A stretch of DNA of 64,000 nucleotides from Bremerella sp. JC817 (GTDB lineage Bacteria > Planctomycetota > Planctomycetia > Pirellulales > Pirellulaceae). The stretch lies in assembly GCF_040718835.1 (NCBI RefSeq), contig NZ_JBFEFG010000280.1, forward strand, positions 248,001 through 312,000, in the 5' to 3' direction. Shown one piece after another: positions 18,000 through 27,098 of the stretch (its first letter is position 1; every line of letters begins with the position of its first letter). The position numbers and the translations under genes are program-made. The notes beneath the pieces were generated by a model that was given only the letters and a program-made list of their open reading frames with translations, was not told the DNA's origin and made no database searches.

Positions 18000-20732
18000 A
18001 TGCCGTCTGCCTTGCTGACGAAGCCCATGGTACGCACCCTCATGGTGTTGGGCCTTTTGACTGCCACCTGCCATCAACTGCCAGCTGAAGAGACTCCTTT
18101 TGATCCCACGCGTTTGGAAGTCACCACGCTCGCCACGCAATTGAAGCAGCCTATGGAACTGGCCGTCGCTCCGGACGGTCGGATCTTCTATATCGAAATC
18201 AAAGGCCAATTGAAGGTCTACGATCCGGTGTCGCGACAAACATCGCTGGTCGGCGAAGTGGAAGTCACCACCGCGCAAGAGAACGGTCTGATCGGTCTCG
18301 CACTCGATCCGAACTTTGCCGAGAACAACTGGCTCTACCTTCAGTACTCGCCACCGGAGTTTTCCGGTCAGCATGTCAGCCGCTTCACCGTGGTCGACGG
18401 CAAGCTTGATATGGCCAGCGAAAAGCTGCTGCTGAAGTACGAAGAACAACGTCTGCAATGTTGCCACCACGCCGGCTCGCTCGAGTTCGGTCCGGATGGT
18501 TGCTTGTTTATTGGCACCGGCGACAACACGCACCCGCACGGCGACTCCCATGGTTACGCCCCGATCGACGAGCGCGAAGAGAAGTTCCCCTGGGATGCTC
18601 AGAAGTCGGCCAGCAACACCAAGAGCTACAACGGCAAGGTGCTTCGTATCCGTCCGATGGCCGACGGCACCTACGAGATCCCCGATGGTAACTTGTTCCC
18701 CAAAGATGGTTCGCAAGGGCATCCTGAAATCTATGTCATGGGCTGCCGTAATCCATGGCGCATCAGTGTCGATCAGAAGACTGGCTATCTTTACTGGGGT
18801 GAAGTCGGCCCCGATGCCGGCAACGATGGCCCGCGCGGACCACGTGGTTACGACGAAGTAAACCAGGCTCGCAAGGCAGGCAACTTCGGTTGGCCTTACT
18901 TCATCGCCGACAATCAGCCTTACCACGACGTCGACTTCACCACCGAGAAAATCGGTGCCAAGTTCGATCCGGCTCATCCCGTGAACGAATCGCCGAACAA
19001 CACCGGTATTCGCGATCTTCCGCCAGCCACCGAAGCGTTCATCTACTATCCTGGATCCGCCTTCGAGAAATTCCCGGAAGTGGGTTCCGGCGGCCGCACG
19101 GCATGTGCTGGTCCTTCGTACGACTTCGATCCAGCGAACCCCAGCCAGACGAAGTTCCCGCCGCACTACAGCCGCTGCGTGTTCGTCTATGAATGGACCC
19201 GGCACTGGATTCTGGCGGTTCATTTGACCGAAGAATCGGACATCGCCAAGATCGAACCATTCATGCCGGATCACAAATTCACGCGTCCGATCGACATGCA
19301 ATTTGGCCCCGATGGTGCTTTGTATGTCGTCGAATATGGCGAAACCTGGGGCGTCAACGACGACGCCAAGTTGGTCCGGATCGACTACGTTCGCGGCAAC
19401 CGACCGCCTGCCGCCATCGCCGCTGCCGAGAACAATACCGGCAAAGAGCCCTTGGCAGTCAAGCTTTTCAGCGAAGGCACGCTCGATAAAGATGGCGACG
19501 CGCTCAGCTATGCCTGGTACAAATATCGCGCCGGCGAACAGAACCCGAAGCCCGTTCTGATCTCCAAGGAAGCCAACCCGGAGATCGCCTTCACCGAGCC
19601 AGGCGTCTTCAACGTCGAGTTGAAAGTAACCGACCCATCTGGTGCGGAAGCGGTCGCTTCGGTTCCCGTGATCGTCGGCAATGCTCGGCCCCAAGTTTCG
19701 TTTGTGTCGCCCGTCGATGGCGAATTCTTCGATTCCGTCGCGGCGATTCGCTACGAACTGAAGGTCAAAGATATCGAAGATGGCACCTCCGACTTTGAGG
19801 AAGCGGACGAAACGGGTGCCGACGAGATCGATCAGGAAGCTCCGCGTCGTACGGCGCTGAATTTGAGCCTGGGAACCGGTAGCATTCCACGCGGTCCTGG
19901 CGGAGCGATCGACGACAACGATCCGATCGGGCTTCGCTTGATGAAGAAGAGCGACTGCTTCAACTGCCACGCAGTCGACAGCCTGCGAGTTGGTCCTCCG
20001 TTTTTGAAGGTGGCCGAAAAGTACCGTGGCAACGCGGAAGCTTTGGAAGCCTCAGTCAAACGCGTACGTGAAGGATCGGCAGGCGTCTGGGGCAAAGTCC
20101 CGATGCTGCCTCACTCGCAGCACTCGGTCGAAGAGATTCGCGACATGGTGAGTTGGGTTTATACACTTGAGAAAGACAACGCCGTCAAAGTGTTCGACGG
20201 GTTTGTCGGCAACATCGAACTGACGCCAGCGGAAGTCGAGAAGGCTGGCTACGTTCAACTCGAAGCGAGCTACCGTGATCTCGGCAACGGCGAAATTCCA
20301 CCGCTAGTGGGTACCGCCAAGATCTATCTCCGACAGCGCAAGGTGGAAGCGGAAGATGCCGACGAAGTGCATGGCCCACGCATCCTGGGTGGACACACCG
20401 CTTCCGGCGGCAAGTTCCTCGGCTCGATCGATCACGACACCTACGCTCGTTTCGATCAGATTCCGATGGATCACGTCGGAGGGCTGACGTTCCGCGTCAC
20501 CTCGGCAGGCTCTGGCGGTCGGATCGAGGCACGTATCGACGCCCTGGATGGCCCAGTTATCGGTTCGGCTGACGTTGAAGTGAATGGTAGCTGGGATGGC
20601 TTCCATGACGTCACGTCGAAGTTTGAACCGCAGAGCGGACGTCACGATATCTTCGTCGTGTTTGTCAATGAAAATCGCCGCGGAGGTCTGATGAACCTCG
20701 ACAGAGTTACTTTTGAGCCCGTGAAGAACTAG
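18000..20732 (+). CDS. PQQ-type sugar dehydrogenase fused to PKD-like, cytochrome c and carbohydrate-binding domains
   Basis: 910 residues from ATG 18000 (AGGA 8 bases upstream; an earlier in-frame start is less likely). Signal peptide about 1-33. Residues about 40-460 form a soluble glucose/sorbosone dehydrogenase beta-propeller (ENGLIGLALDPNF, HHAGSLEFGPDG, YVMGCRNPWRISV, GPDGALYVVEYG). A PKD-like segment follows (about 480-570). A monoheme cytochrome c region has Cys653-Phe-Asn-Cys656-His657 and a later Met ligand candidate (GKVPMLPHS). The C-terminal 130 residues resemble a CBM6-type domain (VEAEDADEVHG, FVNENRRGGLMNLD). It probably oxidises a bound sugar and passes electrons to its own heme, in the periplasm. 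Confidence 0.9.
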   Translation: MPSALLTKPMVRTLMVLGLLTATCHQLPAEETPFDPTRLEVTTLATQLKQPMELAVAPDGRIFYIEIKGQLKVYDPVSRQTSLVGEVEVTTAQENGLIGLALDPNFAENNWLYLQYSPPEFSGQHVSRFTVVDGKLDMASEKLLLKYEEQRLQCCHHAGSLEFGPDGCLFIGTGDNTHPHGDSHGYAPIDEREEKFPWDAQKSASNTKSYNGKVLRIRPMADGTYEIPDGNLFPKDGSQGHPEIYVMGCRNPWRISVDQKTGYLYWGEVGPDAGNDGPRGPRGYDEVNQARKAGNFGWPYFIADNQPYHDVDFTTEKIGAKFDPAHPVNESPNNTGIRDLPPATEAFIYYPGSAFEKFPEVGSGGRTACAGPSYDFDPANPSQTKFPPHYSRCVFVYEWTRHWILAVHLTEESDIAKIEPFMPDHKFTRPIDMQFGPDGALYVVEYGETWGVNDDAKLVRIDYVRGNRPPAAIAAAENNTGKEPLAVKLFSEGTLDKDGDALSYAWYKYRAGEQNPKPVLISKEANPEIAFTEPGVFNVELKVTDPSGAEAVASVPVIVGNARPQVSFVSPVDGEFFDSVAAIRYELKVKDIEDGTSDFEEADETGADEIDQEAPRRTALNLSLGTGSIPRGPGGAIDDNDPIGLRLMKKSDCFNCHAVDSLRVGPPFLKVAEKYRGNAEALEASVKRVREGSAGVWGKVPMLPHSQHSVEEIRDMVSWVYTLEKDNAVKVFDGFVGNIELTPAEVEKAGYVQLEASYRDLGNGEIPPLVGTAKIYLRQRKVEAEDADEVHGPRILGGHTASGGKFLGSIDHDTYARFDQIPMDHVGGLTFRVTSAGSGGRIEARIDALDGPVIGSADVEVNGSWDGFHDVTSKFEPQSGRHDIFVVFVNENRRGGLMNLDRVTFEPVKN

Positions 20733-21107
20733 TCCCGCTTGAAAGCGACCGGCATTCCCTGCTTTTGGGGAATGCCTAAAAATACGATACCTACCCTTAC
20801 GGGCTAGTAACAAACACACCTGCCGCCGAATCTTGACACAATTGACTTGAGCTCCTTTTCCACACAACTCACTTCTGTTAACTTTGGATCAAAAGTTTTC
20901 CGTATTTTTTAGTTTTTTTCGCTATTTACGATTGCAGGCAGTCCAGGGAAGAACGATAAAAGCCGTAGCGATTTAGAACCCACTCTTGATCTCTTTACGG
21001 CGTGCAAATTAGCACTCTGTGAAATCATCTATCCAGGGTCTCTCTTTCGCGCCACTTATCATTCTCGCGATATCTTCGTTCCCGTCCTCGCTGCAGGAGC
21101 CTCAACC
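20733..21107. other. 375-base intergenic region with a hairpin
   Basis: GGCATTCCC (20751-20759) pairs with GGGAATGCC (20768-20776) just after the PQQ gene, without a T run. Downstream is an AT-rich stretch (about 20870-20935) suited to a promoter for the DUF1559 gene, and a TTGACA at about 20834, but no matching -10 could be fixed. CAGGAG before the DUF1559 ATG is its ribosome site. Confidence 0.5.
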
Positions 21108-22118
21108 ATGCCGCATTCGTCTGTTTTGATGCGTCGACACCCTAGAGCTTTTACTCTGGTCGAGCTGCTAGTCGTCATTGCCATTATCGGCGTTTTAATT
21201 GCCCTTCTGCTACCTGCAGTCCAACAGGCTCGTGAAGCCGCTCGTCGCTCGCAGTGCATTAACAATCTGAAGCAAATTGGTCTGGCGGCGCACAACCACC
21301 ACGACACGTTCCTGAAGTTCCCAGCCGCGTTGTATAACCACAACAACGGCTATGCTCCCAACAACGAATCAGATCAGATTGGTCCGAACTGGGCCGTCAA
21401 GCTGTTGCCTTTCGTCGAACAGTCGGCCCTGTACGACATCTTCGAGGTGAACGAAAACAACGCCAACACGGTCGACAAGTGGCAGCGAGACGTGACCCTG
21501 CCCAATGGTCAGCTCGCCCGGGCCCAAGAGATCCCTGCTTACATGTGCCCATCCGACGCGGCATCGAAGACGCCTTACAGCGGTGTTGGCGGCAACTGGG
21601 GCCGTGGCAACTACGCTGCCAACGGCGGCTTCGGCTCGTGGTGGACCGATGGTCAATCCTACACCCCGAATGGCTACAGCACTTCGGTGAACTCCGACGG
21701 CTGTTTCACCGTGAACAAGGGCCGCAACATGGCCGCTGTGACTGACGGCACCTCGAACTCGGTTCTGGTCGCTGAAGTCCGTATCGGTGAAGTCGATACC
21801 GATCAGCGTGGCGTGTGGGCGATGGGCGTTTCAGGCTCGAGCATCGTCAACAACTTCTCGCGTGGTGACTGCCACGGCCCGAACGACAAGAATGGCAACT
21901 CGGACGACGTCTACGACTGCCAGGACTTCGCCGATGGCACCGGCGGTTGCTGGGAAGGTTGCACCAACACCCAGGCCGTGGCTCGCTCGCTGCACCCCGG
22001 CATCGTCAACGTGGTGATGATCGACGGTAGCGTCCGTAGCGTGGCCGAAACAATCGACCAGCCAACGTGGGCCTTCATGCATGCCATCCGCGATGGTGTG
22101 CCTTACCAGAAGCCGTAG
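21108..22118 (+). CDS. DUF1559 pilin-like protein
   Basis: 336 residues with the canonical planctomycete signal FTLVELLVVIAIIGVLIAL (Glu5 present; Ala in place of Gly just before Phe) and core QQAREAARRSQCINNLKQIGLAAHNHH. The C-terminus has SLHPGIVNVVMIDGSVRSV. It is the first gene of a cassette with a lipoprotein and an HzsA-like protein, separated from them by a strong terminator. An extended central insert is rich in Asn, Gly and Asp (GNSDDVYDCQDFADG), possibly a metal-binding or exposed loop. Confidence 0.92.
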   Translation: MPHSSVLMRRHPRAFTLVELLVVIAIIGVLIALLLPAVQQAREAARRSQCINNLKQIGLAAHNHHDTFLKFPAALYNHNNGYAPNNESDQIGPNWAVKLLPFVEQSALYDIFEVNENNANTVDKWQRDVTLPNGQLARAQEIPAYMCPSDAASKTPYSGVGGNWGRGNYAANGGFGSWWTDGQSYTPNGYSTSVNSDGCFTVNKGRNMAAVTDGTSNSVLVAEVRIGEVDTDQRGVWAMGVSGSSIVNNFSRGDCHGPNDKNGNSDDVYDCQDFADGTGGCWEGCTNTQAVARSLHPGIVNVVMIDGSVRSVAETIDQPTWAFMHAIRDGVPYQKP

Positions 22119-22140
22119 TCCCAGCTTCGTCGACATCAGG

Positions 22141-22180
22141 ACGATCCGCAGCGTATCTCCTCCGTTGCGGATCGTTTTCT
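22141..22180 (+). terminator. Terminator between DUF1559 and lipoprotein genes
   Basis: A 13-bp stem (22141-22153 with 22163-22175, one G-U pair) is followed by TTTTCT. It lies 22 bases after the DUF1559 stop and 104 bases before the lipoprotein start. Readthrough would let the pilin-like protein be made in excess over the downstream genes. Confidence 0.8.
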
Positions 22181-22283
22181 CACTTGATCCCACGACGCAG
22201 TCGTTTGGCCAAAGGGGCATTGGCCCAACGTCTGTGGTCGTGGGTACTTTCTTCCAATCTCTCGATTGAAAAGGTCCTCGAAC

Positions 22284-22673
22284 GTGACTGCTTCTCGCCT
22301 GTTTCTTTTGCTTGGTGCTTGTACGTTTCTATTCGCCAGCGGCTGTGGTGAAGCCGGCTCGAAAGTCTCTGGCACGCTCTCCAACGGCGGTGAGTCGCTG
22401 CAAGTCAGTGACCAAGGAGACCTGCAGATTCACTTCATCCAAGAGCAAGGTGGCACGTTGACCGGTCAGACTTTCATGACCAGTGTCGATTCGAGTGGCC
22501 ATTTCGAGGCGGAAGTTCCTGCGGGCGAATATCGGATCGCGGTGCAGCAGTTGGATCCCTATCCGAACGTCGATAAGCTGAAGGGGAAATTCAGTCAGAA
22601 CAAGACCCCGATCAAGCAAGCCATCCAACCTGGCGACAAACTGGAAATCGACCTCAGCAGCTATGAAAAGTAA
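22284..22673 (+). CDS. Small lipoprotein of the DUF1559 cassette
   Basis: 129 residues from GTG 22284, preferred over TTG 22266 because AAAGG lies about 9 bases upstream. Lipobox ASGC gives a lipid-anchored Cys near residue 21. The mature part looks like a small beta-sandwich (FEAEVPAGEYRIAVQQLDPYP), similar to the carboxypeptidase-regulatory-like lipoproteins common beside DUF1559 genes. Its end overlaps the next gene by 11 bases, so the two are translationally coupled. Confidence 0.75.
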   Translation: MTASRLFLLLGACTFLFASGCGEAGSKVSGTLSNGGESLQVSDQGDLQIHFIQEQGGTLTGQTFMTSVDSSGHFEAEVPAGEYRIAVQQLDPYPNVDKLKGKFSQNKTPIKQAIQPGDKLEIDLSSYEK

Positions 22674-24549
22674 CGCCAGTAAATATCTCGCCCTGGCAAT
22701 CACTCTTCTTCTCGTCGCATCGGTGGCCTGGTTTATTACCCGGCCACGTTGGCCTCGCCCGAATCCCGATCTTTCTGGAATGGTTCAAGCCCGTGTGCCA
22801 TTCCCGATTGTCTTCACCTCGCGCAGCAACGATGCCAGCATGCGAGCGGCAGCCGACGAAGGAGAGCAGTTCAGCTATCCTGGTCAGTCGCTATGGCAGG
22901 CCAGCGAAGGACGGCTGCGGATGCTTTTGCCCAGCGGTCAGGTCAGCGAGCTGACTTGGGAAAAGCCGTTGCCGGATGGCTCGACGCTGATCGACGTGAT
23001 GAGCCCCAGCATCTCGCCCGATGGACGAAAGATCGTCTTCGCCGGTCGCAAGGCTGCACCAGACGCGGGGCACTTCCGCTTGTACGAGATCGGCGTCGAT
23101 GGCGAAGGACTTCGGCAACTGACTGGCGGCCCGGACGATATGGGATGCACGCAAGTTCCGCCGATGCGTTATGCCGAGCACGGCACTCAGATGCTAAGCG
23201 ACGACGAACGTCGAAAGATCGACTATGACGATGTCGATCCGACGTACGCCCCTGGTGGGCATATCGTCTTCGCCTCGAGCCGTACCCCAGACCTCGGGCG
23301 TGACCACGCGCGAAGAAGCACGACGCTGTGGATCATGAACGAAGATGGCCGCGACAAGAAGCCTTTGTCAGCTAATCGTAACAACGACCGCTGGCCCTGG
23401 ATCGCAGACAACGGCTACATCGTCTTCAGTCTCTGGAGCCGCAACCGAGAAGTGGTCTCGGCGGATCAACGTTCAATCGTGCCGATCAGCACGGTCGAAA
23501 GCTCGGCGACGCTTCCGACCGATCAGTGGCTGGGGGCCCACATCGAACCCAACGGCGACTACTTCGGCAGTGTGCTCAAAACGCGAGAGCCCGTCTGGCG
23601 TCCGCGTCGACTCGAAAACGACAACTTCGCCTTCATGACGCCAACCGCAGATGGCACGCTGACCGTCGTCCAAGCTAAGGCTGGCACCATTTCCAGCTCT
23701 CCGAGTTCGCTTGCCGCCGACTCGAAGCTGCCTGCTTCCAGCGATTCGGCAGTAGTTGCTGGGCCAACGCAAGATCAAGCGGGAAATCCTCTGCAACTTG
23801 CCACGCCGTCGATGGGACCAGGCCACAAGATCTTGCTTGCCGGCAATGTAGCCAGCGACTCGGGGGAATGGAGTCGAGAAAACTTCGGCATCTACATGGC
23901 GGAAGATAACTGGGAACGCGGCAACTCGGCCGAAGAGATGAAGCTGACCCAGTTGTTCGACGATCCGCAACTGGTCGATGCCGAGCCGGTCGCTGTGATG
24001 CCACGACCGATTCGGTACAACTATCAAAGGTTGGAAGTCGACCAGGGGATGGCAACCGTCGCGATGATCAATGGCGAGACGCATGTCGGGCCGACCGCTC
24101 GGGTCCACAACTCGGCGATCTACCTTGAAAACAATCGCGACGCCCCAGGACAGATGCCTACCCAGGGAGACTCGCCGATCTTCAGCGCACCGCCGCGTGA
24201 TTTGATCGAGAAGATCCATATCTACGCATCGCATCGCGATCGCTTCGACGCGCCGGACACGCTACGCGTACCAGGTGGATTTGAACTGGTTCTGGAGGTT
24301 CCGATCGATCAAGACGGGTTCGAGTTCCGCATTCCGCCCGGTTCGCCAACCGTGCTGGCCGGGATCGATCCTAAAGGGAAGATCGCCAGTTGGCAGGGGA
24401 GGGGACTGAACGAGGATGGCGAGATGCCTCGATTCTTCGCCTTTGCCGGCGACCACTACAGCGGCGCTCGACCTGGATTTACGCACTTCTGCACCGGCTG
24501 TCATACCGGGCACAGCGGCACACCGACGCTGCGTAAGCCGCCGAAATAA
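22663..24549 (+). CDS. HzsA-related PD40-repeat protein with a C-terminal heme motif
   Basis: 628 residues. A single N-terminal membrane anchor (residues 8-26) is followed by TolB/PD40-like propeller repeats (SPSISPDGRKIVFAGRK, YAPGGHIVFASSRTP, WIADNGYIVFSLWS). The later part (about 440-600), with EPVAVMPRP, VPIDQDGFEFRIPPGSP and a terminal Cys610-Thr-Gly-Cys613-His614, matches the layout of proteins related to hydrazine synthase alpha subunit. These occur widely in planctomycetes that do not do anammox; no other hydrazine gene is present here. Probably a periplasmic c-type cytochrome of unknown reaction. Confidence 0.75.
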   Translation: MKSNASKYLALAITLLLVASVAWFITRPRWPRPNPDLSGMVQARVPFPIVFTSRSNDASMRAAADEGEQFSYPGQSLWQASEGRLRMLLPSGQVSELTWEKPLPDGSTLIDVMSPSISPDGRKIVFAGRKAAPDAGHFRLYEIGVDGEGLRQLTGGPDDMGCTQVPPMRYAEHGTQMLSDDERRKIDYDDVDPTYAPGGHIVFASSRTPDLGRDHARRSTTLWIMNEDGRDKKPLSANRNNDRWPWIADNGYIVFSLWSRNREVVSADQRSIVPISTVESSATLPTDQWLGAHIEPNGDYFGSVLKTREPVWRPRRLENDNFAFMTPTADGTLTVVQAKAGTISSSPSSLAADSKLPASSDSAVVAGPTQDQAGNPLQLATPSMGPGHKILLAGNVASDSGEWSRENFGIYMAEDNWERGNSAEEMKLTQLFDDPQLVDAEPVAVMPRPIRYNYQRLEVDQGMATVAMINGETHVGPTARVHNSAIYLENNRDAPGQMPTQGDSPIFSAPPRDLIEKIHIYASHRDRFDAPDTLRVPGGFELVLEVPIDQDGFEFRIPPGSPTVLAGIDPKGKIASWQGRGLNEDGEMPRFFAFAGDHYSGARPGFTHFCTGCHTGHSGTPTLRKPPK

Positions 24550-24860
24550 CGGCGTCCGCTACCGTTGCCGATTACGCAATTCGGGGCGATCTCGCGTGAA
24601 AATGCATGTTTCAGGCGAAAGTAAATTGCCGCTAACGAATCGCTTAGGTGATTTTAAGGAACTCTATCTTCCTTAACATTTTCCGCCCGATGTGCCATTA
24701 CAAAATAAATATTTTTTGGCACAATTCAAATTACATCGCGCGGGCCGAATTCGATTCGACAGCCTCCCCGTCGCGACTTGTCACTCAGGCCCGATCGATT
24801 CGCTTCTCGATTTAGGCCAAGCCTCTTAATCTCATCTTCTCAACTTGAGGAACGCTCATC
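24550..24860. other. 311-base intergenic region upstream of DUF1559
   Basis: AT-rich in the middle, with a compound hairpin at 24691-24723. It presumably holds the promoter of the DUF1559-lipoprotein pair; GAGGAACG before the ATG is the ribosome site. No gene is supported. Confidence 0.5.
24691..24723. repeat. Nested inverted repeat, AT-rich loop
   Basis: Outer arms TGTGCCA (24691-24697) and TGGCACA (24717-24723) enclose inner arms AAAATA (24702-24707) and TATTTT (24710-24715). It could fold as a hairpin or serve as an operator. There is no following T run, so a terminator is less likely. Confidence 0.55.
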
Positions 24861-25793
24861 ATGCGCGTCGTTGGACTCGCCGGACGCTCTCGGCACGGCT
24901 TTACCCTGGTCGAATTGTTGGTGGTGATTGCCATCATTGGTGTATTGATCGCACTGCTGCTTCCCGCGGTACAGCAAGCCCGCGAGGCAGCTCGTCGCAT
25001 GCATTGCGGCAACAACATGAAACAGATGGGGATCGCGATTCACAACTATCACGATACCTATCGCTACTTTCCACCAGGCCGCGTTCAATCGGGCGAGCCT
25101 TATTGGGGTAACTGGTGCATCGCGATTCTGCCATTCATCGAACAGAATGCCCTGTACGAATCGTACGATCACACAGTGACCTGCGACCATGCCAACAATG
25201 CCGACGAAGTGAAGATGCGACTGGAAGCGTTCATCTGTCCTAGCGACACGATGCCGACTCCGATTCGCCAGCCTTCGTCCGGGTTCGCTCGTGACGCCCA
25301 CGCCATGTCCTACAAAGGGATGAGCGGGTACGTCGAAAACGAAGCGTACAACTGGGACCACATCAAAGAAGTTGACATGACGACGCAGAAGTGGAAAGGC
25401 ATCTTCCACAGCGTCGGCAACTACAACAACGACAAGCTGAACTTCGAGAAGATGGCCTCGGTCACCGATGGCACTTCCAACACCTTGATGGTGGGTGAAT
25501 TTCATCAACCGAAAGATGAAGCTGGCCGTGGCGCCTTCTGGGCACACTCCAAGTGGGGCTATGGTGTCGGGTACGTGATTCTCGATCCGTACATCTTCGG
25601 CAACGAATACAACACCTGCACGGCCAATACCAGTACGAACGTTTGCCGACGGGCCTGGGCTTCGCATCACCCCGGCGGCATGAACTTCCTGCGTGCCGAT
25701 GCGTCGACGTTTTTCCTGCCAGAAACGATCGACCTGCGTATCTTCGGCGCTCAAGCGACGATGGGCAATGGCGAAGTCGAGCGGATCAACTAG
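24861..25793 (+). CDS. DUF1559 pilin-like protein
   Basis: 310 residues. Canonical signal HG-FTLVELLVVIAIIGVLIAL and core QQAREAARRMHCGNNMKQMGIAIHNYHDTYRYFPP. C-terminal SHHPGGMNFLRADASTFFL is the family's last motif, with DAS in place of DGS. Shorter than the other copies. It is followed 55 bases later by a lipoprotein gene in the same direction, like two other loci in this window. Confidence 0.92.
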   Translation: MRVVGLAGRSRHGFTLVELLVVIAIIGVLIALLLPAVQQAREAARRMHCGNNMKQMGIAIHNYHDTYRYFPPGRVQSGEPYWGNWCIAILPFIEQNALYESYDHTVTCDHANNADEVKMRLEAFICPSDTMPTPIRQPSSGFARDAHAMSYKGMSGYVENEAYNWDHIKEVDMTTQKWKGIFHSVGNYNNDKLNFEKMASVTDGTSNTLMVGEFHQPKDEAGRGAFWAHSKWGYGVGYVILDPYIFGNEYNTCTANTSTNVCRRAWASHHPGGMNFLRADASTFFLPETIDLRIFGAQATMGNGEVERIN

Positions 25794-25848
25794 TCCGCTT
25801 TCGTATTATCGCGTTGCTCTCTCTAGCTTAGAAAATCAAGGATCCATC

Positions 25849-26277
25849 ATGAGAAGTTGCCATCCCATTACGTTCGTGGTGTGCGGTCTGGCCGTTGCCC
25901 TTCTGACCGGCTGCGGTCAATCGCAAGGCGAGTTCGTTCCCGTTTCCGGAAAGGTGACCGTCAAAGGAAAGCCGCAAGCGAACCTGATTGTTAGCTTTCT
26001 TCCGGTTGCCGATGGCGAAGAAGCGGTCGTTGCCTCTTCCGGCCTGACCGACGACGAAGGGAACTTCACCCTGAAGACGTCGGGCGCGGAAGGGACTGAA
26101 GGAGCCATGATTGGTCCCCACCAGGTGCGGATTCGTAACCGCATTGTGCTGGGGGCGGAAGATGCGACGGTGCCTGAGAAGTCGTCGACGGTCCGCTTGC
26201 CTGCCAAGGCGACCGACGGCAGCATGACCGTCGAGGTCCCGCCCGAGGGCCTCGACGATCTGCAGTTTGATCTCTAA
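25849..26277 (+). CDS. Lipoprotein with carboxypeptidase-regulatory-like domain
   Basis: 142 residues from ATG 25849 (AAGGA 8 bases upstream). Lipobox LTGC (Cys near residue 21). The mature domain VPVSGKVTVKGKPQANLIVSF, then GNFTLKT and GPHQVRI, is the transthyretin/carboxypeptidase-regulatory-like sandwich found in many planctomycete lipoproteins; it shares the GPHxV motif with the lipoprotein at 30.6-31.1 kb. Probably anchored facing the periplasm, and likely a partner of the adjacent DUF1559 protein. Confidence 0.85.
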   Translation: MRSCHPITFVVCGLAVALLTGCGQSQGEFVPVSGKVTVKGKPQANLIVSFLPVADGEEAVVASSGLTDDEGNFTLKTSGAEGTEGAMIGPHQVRIRNRIVLGAEDATVPEKSSTVRLPAKATDGSMTVEVPPEGLDDLQFDL

Positions 26278-26282
26278 AGATC

Positions 26283-26996
26283 TTAGACTGGCCACTTTTT
26301 ACCAAGAGCCTTTTGCTGCATCTCGGTAAGCTGCTTGATGCCACCCTTGGCCAGCTTCAATAGTTTGGCCAGCTCTTCTTCGCTGAAGGTGGCTTCTTCG
26401 CCGGTCCCTTGGATCTCGATGAACTTGCCGCTGCCAGTCATCACGACATTCATGTCGACCGTGGCGGCAAAGTCTTCGACATAGTCGAGGTCGAGCACAG
26501 GGGCACCGTTGACGATCCCGACGCTGACCGCGGCCAAGCTGTCTTTGAACACTGGTCGCTTCGGATCTGGCAGTTCAATCGTGCTGATCGCATCGGCCAA
26601 GGCGATGAACGCGCCGGTGATGCTGGCGGTTCGCGTGCCGCCGTCGGCATCCAGCACGTCGCAGTCGACCGTGATCATCTGTTCGCCCAACGCTTCCAGA
26701 TCGACGACAGCTCGCAAGCTTCGACCGATCAACCGCTGGATCTCGGTGGTGCGTCCATCGACCTTACGAACTTTACGCGTCGGCGTACTGCCTGGCAGCA
26801 TGTTGTACTCGGCGGTGACCCAGCCCTTTTCGCTTCCCTTCAACCAAGGTGGAACCGACGACTCGACACTCGCGGTGCAAAGCACGGTCGTGGTGCCGGC
26901 TTGGATCAAGACACTGCCGGCAGCGTTCTTGGTGTAGCGACGCTTGATTTTAATCGAGCGAAGATCGGAAGCAGAACGGCCATCGTGACGGGGCAT
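26283..26996 (-). CDS. rph: RNase PH
   Basis: 237 residues from ATG 26996 (AAGGAAAA upstream). Phosphate-dependent 3'-to-5' exoribonuclease that trims tRNA 3' ends and forms a hexameric ring. Family motifs are clear: [79 protein letters not shown] and [30 protein letters not shown] (given in parts; contiguous in the protein). Length is normal. It lies just downstream of the arginine genes but behind a terminator, so it is probably transcribed separately. Confidence 0.96.
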   Translation of the reverse strand: MPRHDGRSASDLRSIKIKRRYTKNAAGSVLIQAGTTTVLCTASVESSVPPWLKGSEKGWVTAEYNMLPGSTPTRKVRKVDGRTTEIQRLIGRSLRAVVDLEALGEQMITVDCDVLDADGGTRTASITGAFIALADAISTIELPDPKRPVFKDSLAAVSVGIVNGAPVLDLDYVEDFAATVDMNVVMTGSGKFIEIQGTGEEATFSEEELAKLLKLAKGGIKQLTEMQQKALGKKWPV

Positions 26997-27031
26997 GATG
27001 TTTTCCTTCTCAGGCCTCAAGGGGCCAACAT

Positions 27032-27060
27032 AAAAAAGCCAGGAGTGGTTGCTCCTGGCT
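27032..27060 (-). terminator. Terminator after argF
   Basis: On the minus strand AGCCAGGAG and CTCCTGGCT form a 9-bp stem, followed by TTTTTT. It lies 38 bases beyond the argF stop and before the rph start, closing the arginine unit. Confidence 0.9.
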
Positions 27061-27098
27061 AAGGGATTTGCCAACGAGGGCTTGGCTGCAAGTTGGTT

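Noticed and set aside
17937..19970. 677-codon minus-strand open frame opposite the PQQ dehydrogenase
   Set aside because: Antiparallel shadow; the plus-strand protein has recognisable domains throughout.
22663..24549. Anammox hydrazine synthase subunit
   Set aside because: Only the alpha-like architecture is present; no beta/gamma subunit or hydrazine dehydrogenase genes nearby, and such HzsA-related proteins occur in non-anammox planctomycetes.
24717..24735. TGGCAC as a possible sigma-54 -24 element before DUF1559
   Set aside because: No TTGC or similar -12 element at the required distance; TGGCAC is one arm of an inverted repeat.
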